A stretch of DNA of 64,000 nucleotides from Gammaproteobacteria bacterium (GCA_018401885.1 JAGYKB010000001.1:62001-126000); one strand, 5' to 3'; positions 9,404 to 19,360 are shown, numbered from the stretch's first letter. A program made the numbers and translations. Notes: generated by a model from the letters alone, not told the origin.

Positions 9404-12076
9404 ATGCGATTTCTTCTTTTCGCTTTTTGTCTTGGCGTACTCTGCGTAACCCGCGCGACGGACTTAGCACTTATCAGGACTTTGTTGCTGGCGCTGTGTG
9501 CTTTGCTCATTCTGGTAGCGGCATCTGCTCTGTGCATTCGTAGATTCTTAGCCGTAAAACAGAGAGAGGGGTTGGGACTATGGCTGTCTGTCTGCATGGT
9601 ATTCTGCAGCGGCGCCTTGTTTCATGCGGTGTCGGCAGAAAAACAACTCGATCGTCAGTTACCGAGAGAATTCGAGGGTATACCTCTCCGCATCGAGGGC
9701 GTTGTGCTCAATCTACCCTCTGTTGCCGGCGACGCATACCGGTTCGAGTTCGCGGTAAGAACCGCCTGTCCGCTTGCTAGCTCCATACTGAAAAAAGACA
9801 CAGTAAGCTTTCATGATCGATTACCGCCGATGCGCACCAAATCCTCTGCACATTCAACCTGTGGCAATCAAATACCCTTTAGCGGAAGGATTCTATTGAG
9901 TTATTACTTGCCTAGTTCCGACGATAGAACTGGAAGAGAAGTGAGGCGCGAGCCGATGCCGCTTCATTATCCCGCGGAGTTAAGGCCAGGGTCAGCACTG
10001 CAACTAGTCGTGAAGCTGAATAGACCTCATGGTTTCTCTAATCCGGGAGGATTTGATTACGAGGCGCTTTTATTTCGAAACAAAATTCTCGCGAAAGGTT
10101 ATGTACGCGGAGAGCTTGAGGCGAGGTCAGTTGAGGAACGAGGTAATGATATTCGATCCTTGCCATTATTAGTCGAACAGCTTCGCTTCGAGATACGTAG
10201 AAGAGTTTTAGATAATAGCGGAGGCACGCGCCACACAGGAGTAATTTTGGCTTTAGGTTTGGGCGATGCAAGTCTTGTGTCCCAGGCGGTGTGGAGTCAG
10301 TTGCGTGAAACCGGCACAACCCATCTTCTCGTGGTGTCAGGGCTGCATGTCGGAATGGTCGCCATGTTCTTGCTACTGGTATCTCGGGCGCTGTGGCGAC
10401 TTGTGCTTTTCTTGCTACCTCTTCTCGCGCCTCGTGCACCGAGCCGCCTGGTATTCAGCCTCTGTTCTAGTGTGGTTGGCACTACGGTATTTGCCTTGCT
10501 CGCAGGATGGGGCCTGCCGGCGCAGCGAGCGGTTGTGATGCTCGCGGTATTCGCTAGCGCCAAGCTTACTTCGCGACGCCTCGGCGTTGTCTCTGGTCTA
10601 TTATTAGCACTCACCTTTGTTCTTATCGGTTCACCGCTCGCCGCGACAGGATCGGGGTTTTGGCTTAGCTTCGTCGCCGTGTTGGCGTTAGTACTCGCCG
10701 TTGCCTCACCGCGGAGTAAAATGTTTTACGGCGAGGTTAATAACGGCGACTCCCCGCCGCTTTCTTGGTTATCGCGTCAAGCAAAGCGATTGGTTTTGCC
10801 TCAAATCATTGTGGCGCTAGCGCTCTTTCTGCCTTTGCTTGTTCTTGGTATCGATGTGTCTTTGATAGCTCCAATAGTCAACTTACTGGCTATTCCTTTT
10901 CTTACCTTCGCATTGCTGCCGGCCTCACTTTTCGCAGTAATTGATCTGGCTCTTTTCGAAGAAGAAGCACTGGGCGTGTTTTTGCTTGCTGAAAGACTCT
11001 GCGATCAGTTATTTCTGTTGCTTGCGGCAGTTGCCGAATTTGAGTTCGTCTGGGCACCACAAGTCACCTTTTCTTTCGCGCACTACCTCCTTTTTACGGT
11101 CTGTCTTTGTGTTTGTCTTTTTCCTGTTGCTTGGCGGACTCGCTGTGTCTGTGGCTTGTGGGTCGCTGCACTGACTCTTACGACTATGGCCTGGCGCGCT
11201 GAGACTCCTGAAAACAAATGCAGCGAAATTCCAAGCTCTCTGCGTCTCAATCAACTCGACGTGGGACAGGGTCTTGCCCTTGTGATAAGAACCAGCTGCC
11301 ACGCACTCCTCTATGATACTGGCGCAAGCCTTAGCGCGGACTTCGAAATGGGGAGCGCAGTGATCAAGCCCGCTTTACGTGCGTTGGGTGTAAAGAAGCT
11401 AGATAGACTCGTTATAAGTCATGCCGACAACGACCACGCTGGCGGCGCAGCAGGCGTTCTTGCTTCGATTCCCGTAGCGGATATTCATGCGGGTGGCCAC
11501 GCCGAGAATACACAGGCTTACGCTGATTTTCTTGGTGAGCGCGCGATGACGCTGCGTTCATGCCGCGCGGGTGATGCATGGCGTTGGGACGGTGTGGTTT
11601 TCTCTTATTTGAGCCCGACAGCCTACGCTGCCGATGGAGCCGCATCGAGCAGAGAAAGGACTAAGAATTCTCAGTCTTGTGTCCTTAGAATAGCTCTAGG
11701 AGAGTCCGTCATTCTACTAACAGGGGATATTGAGCGAATTGATGAGATGGAACTGGCGCTGCGCTATGAGCGCGAATTAAAGTCAACGCTTTTGATCGCG
11801 CCGCACCATGGCAGCAAAACGTCGTCTAGCTATGCACTACTCAAACGCGCAACACCTAAAATAGTATTCATTGGAGCCGGTTATAAAAATTCGTTTGGCC
11901 ATCCGCACTCCGAAGTTGCTTCTCGCTATGCGCTACTTGGAATAGAGGCTCTAAACACTGCAACACGCGGAATGCTCAGCCTGGAGTTGAATCGGCAAGG
12001 GATAGCGTCGCACCCACGCGCTTATCGTGAGACACACCGTCGCTATTGGAGACCCATACACAAGCGCCTATGGTAA
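9404..12076 (+). CDS. comEC: DNA internalisation channel ComEC/Rec2
   Basis: ComEC carries single-stranded DNA across the inner membrane during natural transformation. The 890-residue protein has hydrophobic N-terminal helices, a soluble DUF4131/OB-like part (about 85-245), the multi-TM Competence domain with its hallmark HLLVVSGLHVGM (about 307-318), and a C-terminal metallo-beta-lactamase domain from about residue 615. The latter shows LDVGQG and the metal motif SHADNDHAGG (about 672-681). It is somewhat longer than E. coli YcaI. It sits in the same place as Pseudomonas comEC, between the lol genes and exbBD-lpxK. Other competence genes are not in this window, so competence itself is not shown. 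Confidence 0.94.
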   Translation: MRFLLFAFCLGVLCVTRATDLALIRTLLLALCALLILVAASALCIRRFLAVKQREGLGLWLSVCMVFCSGALFHAVSAEKQLDRQLPREFEGIPLRIEGVVLNLPSVAGDAYRFEFAVRTACPLASSILKKDTVSFHDRLPPMRTKSSAHSTCGNQIPFSGRILLSYYLPSSDDRTGREVRREPMPLHYPAELRPGSALQLVVKLNRPHGFSNPGGFDYEALLFRNKILAKGYVRGELEARSVEERGNDIRSLPLLVEQLRFEIRRRVLDNSGGTRHTGVILALGLGDASLVSQAVWSQLRETGTTHLLVVSGLHVGMVAMFLLLVSRALWRLVLFLLPLLAPRAPSRLVFSLCSSVVGTTVFALLAGWGLPAQRAVVMLAVFASAKLTSRRLGVVSGLLLALTFVLIGSPLAATGSGFWLSFVAVLALVLAVASPRSKMFYGEVNNGDSPPLSWLSRQAKRLVLPQIIVALALFLPLLVLGIDVSLIAPIVNLLAIPFLTFALLPASLFAVIDLALFEEEALGVFLLAERLCDQLFLLLAAVAEFEFVWAPQVTFSFAHYLLFTVCLCVCLFPVAWRTRCVCGLWVAALTLTTMAWRAETPENKCSEIPSSLRLNQLDVGQGLALVIRTSCHALLYDTGASLSADFEMGSAVIKPALRALGVKKLDRLVISHADNDHAGGAAGVLASIPVADIHAGGHAENTQAYADFLGERAMTLRSCRAGDAWRWDGVVFSYLSPTAYAADGAASSRERTKNSQSCVLRIALGESVILLTGDIERIDEMELALRYERELKSTLLIAPHHGSKTSSSYALLKRATPKIVFIGAGYKNSFGHPHSEVASRYALLGIEALNTATRGMLSLELNRQGIASHPRAYRETHRRYWRPIHKRLW

Positions 12077-12158
12077 GATTACAGATAGCCCTCATCCCTC
12101 GGGCGAGAAGATAGAGTCGGCGAGAAGTCGTCGCTCCGCAATTGCAGGAGTCTAAGCA

Positions 12159-12791
12159 GTGTTCGACATACTTAATTCGGGCGGAATTTTAATGCTGCCC
12201 ATTTTACTCTGTTCAGTTATTGCCATTGCTATCGTTATCGAGCGCTCTTGGACACTCAGCACGTCCCGTGTCATACCCAAATACGCGCTGGCTCAGGTCT
12301 GGACTTGGATCAAGAATGGGCAGCTCGATTCGTCGCGTCTACGAGAGGTAAGACGAGCCTCGCCCCTTGGGCGCCTGTTAGTTGTCGGTTTGTCGAATAG
12401 CAAGTTTGGGCGTGCTGCAATGATCGAATCTATCGAACTAACAGCCGCGCAGATAGTCCATGAATTAGAACGCTATCTTGAAACGCTGGGGACCATAGCA
12501 GCGGTGACTCCGCTGCTAGGTTTGCTGGGCACGGTAGTGGGAATGATCCGTGTGTTTGGACAGATAATGCTCGTTGGCACGGGTGACGCAAATGCTCTCG
12601 CCGGCGGTATTTCAGAGGCCTTGGTGTCGACCGCAGCAGGCCTTTGTGTTGCGATCCCCGCTTACGCTGCACATCGATTCTTTCTGCGTAAAGTTGATGC
12701 ATTGGTATTGGGTCTCGAACAAGAGTCGCTAAAGCTAGTGGATGCCTTGCACAGTGATAAGGCTGTTGAGGTAAGGAGTAGCGGATCATGA
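12159..12791 (+). CDS. exbB: MotA/TolQ/ExbB proton channel family protein
   Basis: ExbB/TolQ-type proteins form the inner-membrane stator that uses proton flow to drive TonB or TolA. The product is 210 residues: a short periplasmic start, TM1 (about 10-27), a cytoplasmic loop, then two long helices carrying the family segment TLGTIAAVTPLLGLLGTVVGM and ALVSTAAGLCVAIPAY. The start is GTG 12159 with CAGGAG ten bases upstream. The stop overlaps the exbD start (ATGA type). The gene sits before lpxK, as in Pseudomonas, rather than beside tonB, so its partner energy transducer is not evident; ExbB is chosen over TolQ by neighbourhood only. Confidence 0.9.
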   Translation: MFDILNSGGILMLPILLCSVIAIAIVIERSWTLSTSRVIPKYALAQVWTWIKNGQLDSSRLREVRRASPLGRLLVVGLSNSKFGRAAMIESIELTAAQIVHELERYLETLGTIAAVTPLLGLLGTVVGMIRVFGQIMLVGTGDANALAGGISEALVSTAAGLCVAIPAYAAHRFFLRKVDALVLGLEQESLKLVDALHSDKAVEVRSSGS

Positions 12792-13210
12792 AATTTAGGC
12801 AGGCTCGACGAGAGTTGCCGGGGCTAAATTTAACGCCGCTGATTGATATCGTCTTCCTATTGCTTATCTTTTTTATGGTGACAACAACGTTCAGTCGAGA
12901 AACGAGGCTTCTTGTGTCTTTACCTGAGGCATCAGGAAGGCCTGAGAGTTCTATTGAATCGATCGAAGTGTTGGTCGACAGAGAAGGGGGGTATGCAATC
13001 AACGGACGCCGCCTAATCAATTCTGAGGTGGAGAGTCTGGTTCGGGGGCTTGAGCTCGAATCTGGTGGTGATGTTTCTCGGCTAGTGGTACTTGTCGCGG
13101 ACGCGGAAGTGCGACACCAGGCAGTAGTCTCTGCTATGGAAGCAATCGGACGTGCAGGATTTGTAGGTTTAAGTATTGCAACGCGAGAGCCTTTAGAGAG
13201 AACGGAATGA
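12788..13210 (+). CDS. exbD: Biopolymer transport protein ExbD/TolR
   Basis: This is the single-TM partner of the upstream ExbB-like protein. It has a short cytoplasmic N-terminus ending in LNLTPLIDIVFLLLIFFMV, which holds the conserved TM aspartate that carries protons, followed by a periplasmic domain to residue 140. The length is normal for ExbD. It overlaps exbB by four bases and lpxK by four bases, so all three are translationally coupled. Whether it serves TonB-type transport or an envelope process linked to lipid A is unknown. Confidence 0.92.
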   Translation: MKFRQARRELPGLNLTPLIDIVFLLLIFFMVTTTFSRETRLLVSLPEASGRPESSIESIEVLVDREGGYAINGRRLINSEVESLVRGLELESGGDVSRLVVLVADAEVRHQAVVSAMEAIGRAGFVGLSIATREPLERTE

Positions 13211-14334
13211 CATTTATTGAACGAGCCTGGTACCACAAAGCCCTGTGGCTCTATGCTCTCTGGCCACTACATTGGCTTTTTACAAAGCTTGCTGCGCGAA
13301 GGCGTAAGTTACTCTCGGCAAAAGCGAGCAGTTGGCCTGTGCCGGTAGTAGTGGTCGGTAATATAAGTGTTGGCGGAACTGGTAAGACTCCATTACTTAT
13401 TGCCCTGGTCGCACATTTGCAGAATCAAGGTATAAATCCAGGTGTTGTTAGTCGCGGTTACGGCAGCAAGTCTGAAGACTTTCCAGTCAATGTGACCGCC
13501 GATACGGCAGTCGAAGAGTCTGGCGATGAAGCGCTGCTTATCGCGAGGCACTGTGGGTGTCCAGTCGTTATTGATCCAGACCGCGTCGCCGCTATCACTT
13601 GCCTATTGGATCAGCATTCTGTTGACGTTGTGCTTTGCGACGATGGCTTGCAACACTATGCAATGGCGCGTGATATCGAACTGATCGTTGTTGATGGTGA
13701 AAGACAGTTCGGGAATGGGCTTTGCTTGCCCGCAGGCCCCCTGCGTGAGCCGCTCAGTCGACTAGGCGAAGCCGATCTCATTATTGTGAACGGCACAAAA
13801 GCTATGGCGACAGAGGTGCGAGCGACGCTGTTGAGCAACGGTGTGTCATGCTTAAGCAGCGTGGAGAAGCAATCATCGTGGCAGCCGGTCCAAGAGAAGA
13901 AAAAGACCGAATACCGTGATTCTGCACAAGGGTTCGAGATGACTATTGAGCCCGATTGCTTTATCAATGTGTTAAGTCGAGAACGACGTCCTTACGGCGG
14001 TGCGCCTTTTAAGATGGGTAGTCGTCTGCAAGCAGTTTCGGGCCTTGGAAACCCCGAACGTTTTTACTCGGTTCTAGATGAATTGCCGCATCAGGTGTCG
14101 CGATATAGCTTTCGAGACCACCATTGGTTTAGAAAAGAAGACTTTGATGCGCTTGGTTTAGATGATATCCAGCCGATAGTTATGACAGAGAAAGATGCTG
14201 TAAAAATCGAGCATTTTGCGCGGAATAATTTCTGGTATCTGAGCATTCGGTGCAGATTATCTGAAAACTTACTTGCCGCTTTCGATAGATGTCTCGCGAC
14301 GGCCCGAGCAGAGAAAGTGCAAAGCGCCAATTAG
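13207..14334 (+). CDS. lpxK: Tetraacyldisaccharide 4'-kinase
   Basis: LpxK phosphorylates the 4' position of the tetraacyldisaccharide 1-phosphate to give lipid IVA, the sixth step of lipid A synthesis, at the inner membrane. The N-terminal membrane-binding helix (about 1-35) is followed by the P-loop NISVGGTGKT (about 52-61), the family motif VVSRGYG and LCDDGLQHY, with the conserved DDGLQH. The protein is 375 residues, slightly longer than E. coli LpxK (328), with extra sequence around residues 210-255. It overlaps exbD by four bases. No msbA precedes it, unlike in E. coli. Confidence 0.96.
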   Translation: MTFIERAWYHKALWLYALWPLHWLFTKLAARRRKLLSAKASSWPVPVVVVGNISVGGTGKTPLLIALVAHLQNQGINPGVVSRGYGSKSEDFPVNVTADTAVEESGDEALLIARHCGCPVVIDPDRVAAITCLLDQHSVDVVLCDDGLQHYAMARDIELIVVDGERQFGNGLCLPAGPLREPLSRLGEADLIIVNGTKAMATEVRATLLSNGVSCLSSVEKQSSWQPVQEKKKTEYRDSAQGFEMTIEPDCFINVLSRERRPYGGAPFKMGSRLQAVSGLGNPERFYSVLDELPHQVSRYSFRDHHWFRKEDFDALGLDDIQPIVMTEKDAVKIEHFARNNFWYLSIRCRLSENLLAAFDRCLATARAEKVQSAN

Positions 14335-14359
14335 TGATTACTCGTAAAGAGGAAAGGTT

Positions 14360-14572
14360 ATGGTAGACCAAAAATTATTAACTCTTCTGGCATGTCCCCA
14401 GTGTCACGGCGAGCTTGTTTTCGATAAAGAATCGAAACCAGCCGAAGATGTGATCGGGGAGCTTATTTGCCGAATCGACGCGCTCGCGTATCCGGTTAAA
14501 GACGGCGTGCCTGTAATGCTAATAAATGAAGCGCGAGAGTTAACACTGGAAGAGGTAGAGTCGTACCGATGA
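14360..14572 (+). CDS. ycaR: Trm112/YcaR family small protein
   Basis: This 70-residue protein of the Trm112-like family has the start [15 protein letters not shown] and the end region [18 protein letters not shown]. The family is a small zinc-ribbon-like fold. Here one pair (C-x-x-C at the start) and a single later Cys are visible. Function in bacteria is not settled; eukaryotic and archaeal Trm112 activates methyltransferases. Its place between lpxK and kdsB is strongly conserved in gammaproteobacteria, and it overlaps kdsB by four bases, suggesting coupled expression. Confidence 0.92.
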   Translation: MVDQKLLTLLACPQCHGELVFDKESKPAEDVIGELICRIDALAYPVKDGVPVMLINEARELTLEEVESYR

Positions 14573-15294
14573 GCTTCTCTGTTGTAATCCCTGCGCGCTA
14601 TGCGTCGACACGACTACCGGGTAAGCCTTTGCTAGATATCGCGGGTAAACCCATGCTCCAGCACACTTGGGAGCGGGCATTGCTGAGTGGCGCAACGCGC
14701 GTGGTGATTGCGACAGATGATGAACGCATTCTCGGGGCAGCACACGCCTTTGGTGCCGAGGCCCTGATGACTTCAGCGTCTCATCAGTCCGGTAGCGATC
14801 GAATTTGCGAGGTAGTAGATGCGCTTAGCCTCGATGATTCTGAATGTGTAATCAATGTGCAGGCAGATGAGCCGCTTATTCCCCCAGAAGCAATCGATCA
14901 GGTTGCCGAATGCTTGAAGCTCAATGCAGACTATGGCTTGGCAACGCTCTGTGAGCCAATTGAGGATGAACGCGAGTATATAGACCCGAGTTCCGTTAAA
15001 GTTGTCATGGATAAGTTTGGGCGAGCACTTTATTTTAGTCGCGCGCCTATACCCGCTTGTGTATCGCTACCTAATGGATGCTACCGCCACATAGGTATCT
15101 ATGCTTACCGAGTAGGTGTCCTGCGCAAGTTTGTCACATGGCCTGTGGCTCCGATCGAAGCCGTTGAGCGGTTAGAGCAATTGCGTGCGCTTTATAATGG
15201 TGTTGCTATTCACGTATCGATTGCGCCTACGCGTATTCCTCCGGGAGTCGACACCCCTGAAGATCTCGCGGCAGTGCGGGCGTTCCTCAAATGA
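14569..15294 (+). CDS. kdsB: 3-deoxy-manno-octulosonate cytidylyltransferase
   Basis: KdsB makes CMP-KDO, the activated sugar added to lipid IVA to form the inner core of lipopolysaccharide. It has the nucleotidyltransferase start [20 protein letters not shown], the CTP-binding region, and NVQADEPLI with the metal-binding aspartate. At 241 residues it is slightly shorter than E. coli KdsB (248). It overlaps both the upstream ycaR and the downstream murB by four bases. In Pseudomonas a low-molecular-weight tyrosine phosphatase gene lies between kdsB and murB; it is absent here. Confidence 0.96.
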   Translation: MSFSVVIPARYASTRLPGKPLLDIAGKPMLQHTWERALLSGATRVVIATDDERILGAAHAFGAEALMTSASHQSGSDRICEVVDALSLDDSECVINVQADEPLIPPEAIDQVAECLKLNADYGLATLCEPIEDEREYIDPSSVKVVMDKFGRALYFSRAPIPACVSLPNGCYRHIGIYAYRVGVLRKFVTWPVAPIEAVERLEQLRALYNGVAIHVSIAPTRIPPGVDTPEDLAAVRAFLK

Positions 15295-16310
15295 GCGAGG
15301 CACGTTTGTCGAATCTTATAGAGAATGCGCCGCTCGATGCCTATACAACTTTCGGTGTGAAACAATATGCTCACTTTTTGATCGAAGTGAATAACTTACC
15401 CGAACTTTACGTGGCTGTGGAGTTTGCTCGCGACAATCATCTCGAAGTGATGGTGCTTGGCAGTGGGAGTAATGTGCTTTTTGTGCGTGATTTCCCGGGG
15501 TTGATAATCATCGTCAGGCTCACCGGCATCGTACAAGAGAGCCCAACTCGGCTGCGTATTGGAGCCGGTGAGGATTGGCATAATCTTGTAAAGTGGACAC
15601 TTGCGAATAATCTGTTCGGCCTCGAAAACCTCGCGCTAATCCCGGGTACAGTGGGTGCAGCGCCGATACAGAATATTGGGGCATACGGTGTCGAGATTGA
15701 GCGCTTCGTGAAGCGAGTGCACGTCTTCGATACCCACTTGGCTAAAAACCTCGATTTCGAGCGTGATGCTTGCGATTTTGCTTATCGAGATAGTCTTTTT
15801 AAGCGCGCTCCGCGTGGCAGGTATATCGTGCTTGAGGTAGAGCTTGAATTGTCTGATAGCGATGCGCCTGTTCTTACTTATCCCGCGTTAGCTGAGCGCT
15901 TTGACGCAGATGAACAGGTAACTGCAGAGCAGGTCTATCATGCGGTATGCGATATTAGGCGGAGCAAACTACCAGATCCGAAGGTGGTTGGAAATGCGGG
16001 GAGTTTCTTTAAAAATCCAGTCATCTCCGCAGAAAAGTTTCTCAAGATTAGCGAGAAAAATGAAGATGTGCCTGCCTTTCCCTTAGAAAACGGCGATTTC
16101 TATAAACTCTCTGCGGCATGGCTTCTCGACAAGGCAGGATGGAAGGGTCGTAAAAGGGGGTTAGCAGGCGTGTTTGATCATCACGCACTCGTGTTGGTTA
16201 ATCATGGAGGTGCGACGGGAGAAGATATTTTTCTTCTCGCGCAGGAAATGAGTAGCTCTGTTTTGCACAAGTTTGGTATCGCGCTCCAGCCCGAAGTTCT
16301 CATCGTCTGA
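15291..16310 (+). CDS. murB: UDP-N-acetylenolpyruvoylglucosamine reductase
   Basis: MurB is the FAD enzyme that reduces UDP-GlcNAc-enolpyruvate to UDP-MurNAc, a committed step of peptidoglycan synthesis in the cytoplasm. The FAD-binding part shows LGSGSNVLF and PGTVGAAPIQNIGAYG. The catalytic serine lies in GNAGSFFKNP and the C-terminal glutamate in LQPEVLIV. The 339 residues and sequence fit type I MurB, as in E. coli. It is the last gene of the close-packed operon that begins at lolC; no clear terminator follows. Confidence 0.96.
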   Translation: MSEARLSNLIENAPLDAYTTFGVKQYAHFLIEVNNLPELYVAVEFARDNHLEVMVLGSGSNVLFVRDFPGLIIIVRLTGIVQESPTRLRIGAGEDWHNLVKWTLANNLFGLENLALIPGTVGAAPIQNIGAYGVEIERFVKRVHVFDTHLAKNLDFERDACDFAYRDSLFKRAPRGRYIVLEVELELSDSDAPVLTYPALAERFDADEQVTAEQVYHAVCDIRRSKLPDPKVVGNAGSFFKNPVISAEKFLKISEKNEDVPAFPLENGDFYKLSAAWLLDKAGWKGRKRGLAGVFDHHALVLVNHGGATGEDIFLLAQEMSSSVLHKFGIALQPEVLIV

Positions 16311-16581
16311 GACCCTCTAGCCCCCTCTGTAAGCATCAAATTTACTTTGAGATGAAGTTCCCGATTCTTCGACTGTGCTTACGACTCTTTATGTCGATAT
16401 GTTAGCCAAAGTGGGCGTATAACACTTTAAACTTCCTTAAGCTGGAAGCAGGATAGCTTCACCGCACTTGAGTGCGCTTCCGCCTTAGGCTAGTCTTCGC
16501 GGCACTAGTGAAACAATATTTACTTCGCTCTCAACCCTTCTTGAGCGACCGTTGAGCTCAATCTTAGTTTTTGCTTCGCCT

Positions 16582-18426
16582 ATGTCACAATCACCCGAAC
16601 CTTTTGATCACAAAGATTTCGTAAGCAACCTCAGCAGTCGGCCTGGAGTTTATCGAATGGTTGACGGCGAAGAACGAGTTATTTACGTAGGTAAGGCACG
16701 AAACCTTAAGAAGCGTGTTGGTAGCTATTTTAGGGCTTCAGGATTGACGACTAAGACCATGGCGATGGTTGCGAAAATCGCACGCATTGAAATTAGTATC
16801 ACGCATAGTGAAACCGAGGCGTTGTTACTCGAACAGAGTTTAATCAAGGAACTTAAGCCCCCCTACAATATTCAGCTTAGGGATGACAAATCCTATCCGT
16901 TTATTCTGTTAACGGATCATGCCGATTACCCTAGGCTGATGTTTTACCGAGGAAGGAAATCGCGCAAAGGAAAATATTTTGGTCCCTATCCCAGCGCGCT
17001 TGCGACGCGAGATACGCTGCAGCTTATGCAAAAAGTATTTAAAGTACGCCAATGTCAGGAAAGTTACTTTAAAAATCGTACCAGACCCTGTCTGCAATAT
17101 CAGATCGATCGCTGTACGGCTCCTTGTGTAGGGCTTATCTCGCCAGAGGAGTATGCGCGCGATGTGCGTTATTCCGCGCTGTTCCTTCAGGGCAAAAGCA
17201 CCCAGTTGACGTCTGAGTTGACTAAGAACATGGAGGCTGCTGCTGAGGCTCTAGAATTCGAAAAAGCGGCGAAAATACGCGATCAGATTGGCATGCTGCG
17301 GCGAATTCAGGAAGATCAAATTGTCGCTAACCAAGGCGAGGATGCAGACGTCATAGCTGTGGCGATGCAGCCGGCGGGTGTTTGTGTCCACGTAATCTAC
17401 GTGCGGGGTGGTCGCATTCTTGGTAGCAAAAATTTCTTTCCGAAACACAGGCTCGCCTCGGATGCTGATGAACTGCTCAGCGATTTTATTTCTCAAAGTT
17501 ATCTCGGCGAGGAGAACGGTGGAAATTTACCGGCAGAGTTACTGATTTCAGATGCCCTCACCGAGAGTGGCGCTCTTATCGAGGCGATGGAATATGTTGC
17601 TGGCAGAAAGGTGCGCCTTGTGTCGAATGTGCGTGGTCATCGCGCAAAATGGCTCAAGATGGCACTAACAAATGCTACCGAAGCCTTGGGCGCTCATTTA
17701 GCGAGCAAACAAAATAGCAAACGCCGGTTTGCGCTTTTACAGCAAGCGCTTGCGCTCGATGAGCCGCCAGCAAGAATAGAGTGTTTCGACATAAGTCATA
17801 CTGGGGGCGAGGGAACGGTCGCTTCCTGTGTTGTGTTTGACGCCGATGGGGCAGTAAAGAACGATTACCGCCGTTTTAATATCGAAGGCATCACGCCGGG
17901 CGATGACTATGCGGCGATGGAGCAGGTGTTGACACGTCGTTTCGAGCGATTGAAAAAGGGCGAGGGTAAGCTTCCCGATATTCTTCTGATTGACGGTGGC
18001 AAGGGACAGCTAACGCAAGCAGCCAAAGTGCTCGCACGATTCGAACTTGATTCGCTTTTATTACTTGGTATTGCTAAAGGAATAAGCCGCCGCGCAGGAC
18101 AGGAGACGCTTTTTCTGAAAGAGGGCAAGCGCGTCACCGAAATCGCAATCGCTACAGAGTCGCCTGCATTGCACCTCTTGCAACAGATTCGTGATGAGGC
18201 GCATCGTTTTGCAATCACCTCCCATCGGCAGCGTCGTGGTAATACGAGAAAACGCTCGCAGCTAGAAGATATCCCCGGGCTAGGCCCTAAGCGGCGACGC
18301 GATCTGCTGAAGCATTTCGGTGGTCAGCAAGGGCTAAAACGCGCGGCAGAGGCGGAGATAGCCAAAGTAGCAGGAATAAGCGGAAAACTCGCTGCGGCAA
18401 TTTACGAACATTTTCATGTTGGCTAA
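16582..18426 (+). CDS. uvrC: Excinuclease ABC subunit C
   Basis: UvrC makes both incisions around DNA damage bound by UvrB. Domains in order are the GIY-YIG nuclease for the 3' cut (GVYRMVDGEERVIYVGKARNL, with the second half VIYVGKARN), a Cys-containing middle region, the UVR helix pair that binds UvrB (EFEKAAKIRDQI), the RNase-H-like 5' nuclease (ECFDISH, then LLIDGGKGQL) and a tandem helix-hairpin-helix end (IPGLGPKRRRDLLKHFGG). I chose ATG 16582, giving 614 residues; a TTG at 16552 would add ten. No good ribosome site is visible for either. uvrC followed by pgsA is conserved. Confidence 0.95.
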   Translation: MSQSPEPFDHKDFVSNLSSRPGVYRMVDGEERVIYVGKARNLKKRVGSYFRASGLTTKTMAMVAKIARIEISITHSETEALLLEQSLIKELKPPYNIQLRDDKSYPFILLTDHADYPRLMFYRGRKSRKGKYFGPYPSALATRDTLQLMQKVFKVRQCQESYFKNRTRPCLQYQIDRCTAPCVGLISPEEYARDVRYSALFLQGKSTQLTSELTKNMEAAAEALEFEKAAKIRDQIGMLRRIQEDQIVANQGEDADVIAVAMQPAGVCVHVIYVRGGRILGSKNFFPKHRLASDADELLSDFISQSYLGEENGGNLPAELLISDALTESGALIEAMEYVAGRKVRLVSNVRGHRAKWLKMALTNATEALGAHLASKQNSKRRFALLQQALALDEPPARIECFDISHTGGEGTVASCVVFDADGAVKNDYRRFNIEGITPGDDYAAMEQVLTRRFERLKKGEGKLPDILLIDGGKGQLTQAAKVLARFELDSLLLLGIAKGISRRAGQETLFLKEGKRVTEIAIATESPALHLLQQIRDEAHRFAITSHRQRRGNTRKRSQLEDIPGLGPKRRRDLLKHFGGQQGLKRAAEAEIAKVAGISGKLAAAIYEHFHVG

Positions 18427-18553
18427 GGCTGTTGCGCGCTTGGTCTCGCCCCATGCTTGCGGAAGCATCTCAGGATAAAGCATAGTCGCGAAACCTTGTG
18501 TAGAATAGAGCTTGGAAACACCTGTTGTAGAGCCATGTAAGACGAGAATAAAA

Positions 18554-19105
18554 ATGACTAATTGGGCCAACCTCGCGTCTCTCAGTCGCATCGCACTGAT
18601 ACCCATAATCGTGCTCTTTTATCAGGCTGATTTTGCCCTTGCACAGCTTGTCGCGGCTGGCTTCTTTGTCATAGGCAGTATCACCGATTGGCTCGATGGC
18701 TTTCTAGCGAGACGGCTCAACTTGGGCTCGTCTTTCGGCGCTTTTCTTGACCCTGTTGCTGACAAGCTGTTTGTCACGGCTATTCTCATTTTGCTACTCG
18801 CTTCCTACGAAGATTTATTGATCCCAGCGCTACTTATTGTTGGACGCGAAATTACAATCTCAGCGCTGCGAGAATGGATGGCAACAAAGGGGCTAAGAGA
18901 TCTTGTTGCGGTAGCTTGGGTTGGCAAGGTAAAGACGACGCTGCAAATGATCGCAATAACCTTACTGTTGGGCGCGAGTCCCTCTGTAATGCCGCTGTTC
19001 TTTCATCTAGGTCTTGGCTTGATTTGGGTGGCAGCTGCTCTGGGCTTGTGGTCTATGGTGTCTTATATCAAGGCGGCACGGGGCGAGATGTTTAGCAGCA
19101 AGTAA
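18554..19105 (+). CDS. pgsA: CDP-diacylglycerol-glycerol-3-phosphate 3-phosphatidyltransferase
   Basis: PgsA transfers a phosphatidyl group from CDP-diacylglycerol to glycerol 3-phosphate, the first committed step to phosphatidylglycerol and cardiolipin, in the inner membrane. The CDP-alcohol phosphotransferase signature is intact (DGFLARRLNLGSSFGAFLD followed by PVADK, residues about 48-70). The 183-residue protein has several TM helices. I use ATG 18554 (MTNWANLASLSRI), the usual start; the open frame extends upstream to 18512 without family similarity. The tRNA cluster follows, as in E. coli. Confidence 0.95.
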   Translation: MTNWANLASLSRIALIPIIVLFYQADFALAQLVAAGFFVIGSITDWLDGFLARRLNLGSSFGAFLDPVADKLFVTAILILLLASYEDLLIPALLIVGREITISALREWMATKGLRDLVAVAWVGKVKTTLQMIAITLLLGASPSVMPLFFHLGLGLIWVAAALGLWSMVSYIKAARGEMFSSK

Positions 19106-19126
19106 ATAATACAGTGCGATCAGCGC

Positions 19127-19154
19127 TTGACTTGCCACGGTTTGGCATTAAAAT
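19127..19154 (+). promoter_or_regulatory. Promoter of the tRNA Gly-Cys-Leu cluster
   Basis: TTGACT (19127-19132), a 16-base spacer and TAAAAT (19149-19154) form a near-consensus sigma-70 promoter. It is followed by a GC-rich discriminator (AGCGCTC), the pattern of stable-RNA promoters under stringent control. The transcript would begin near 19161, giving a leader of about 125 nt before tRNA-Gly. Confidence 0.65.
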
Positions 19155-19284
19155 AGCGCTCTCTCTGGATGGCAACAGGCCCCTGTCATCGGAATAATCA
19201 GCGTGGTTGTTCACAGAGTAGAGGAAGCACTCTTGTTGAGTTGCCGAATCAGCGCCTAGACACAAGCCTAGGTAACCAGATAAA

Positions 19285-19360
<76 letters not shown>

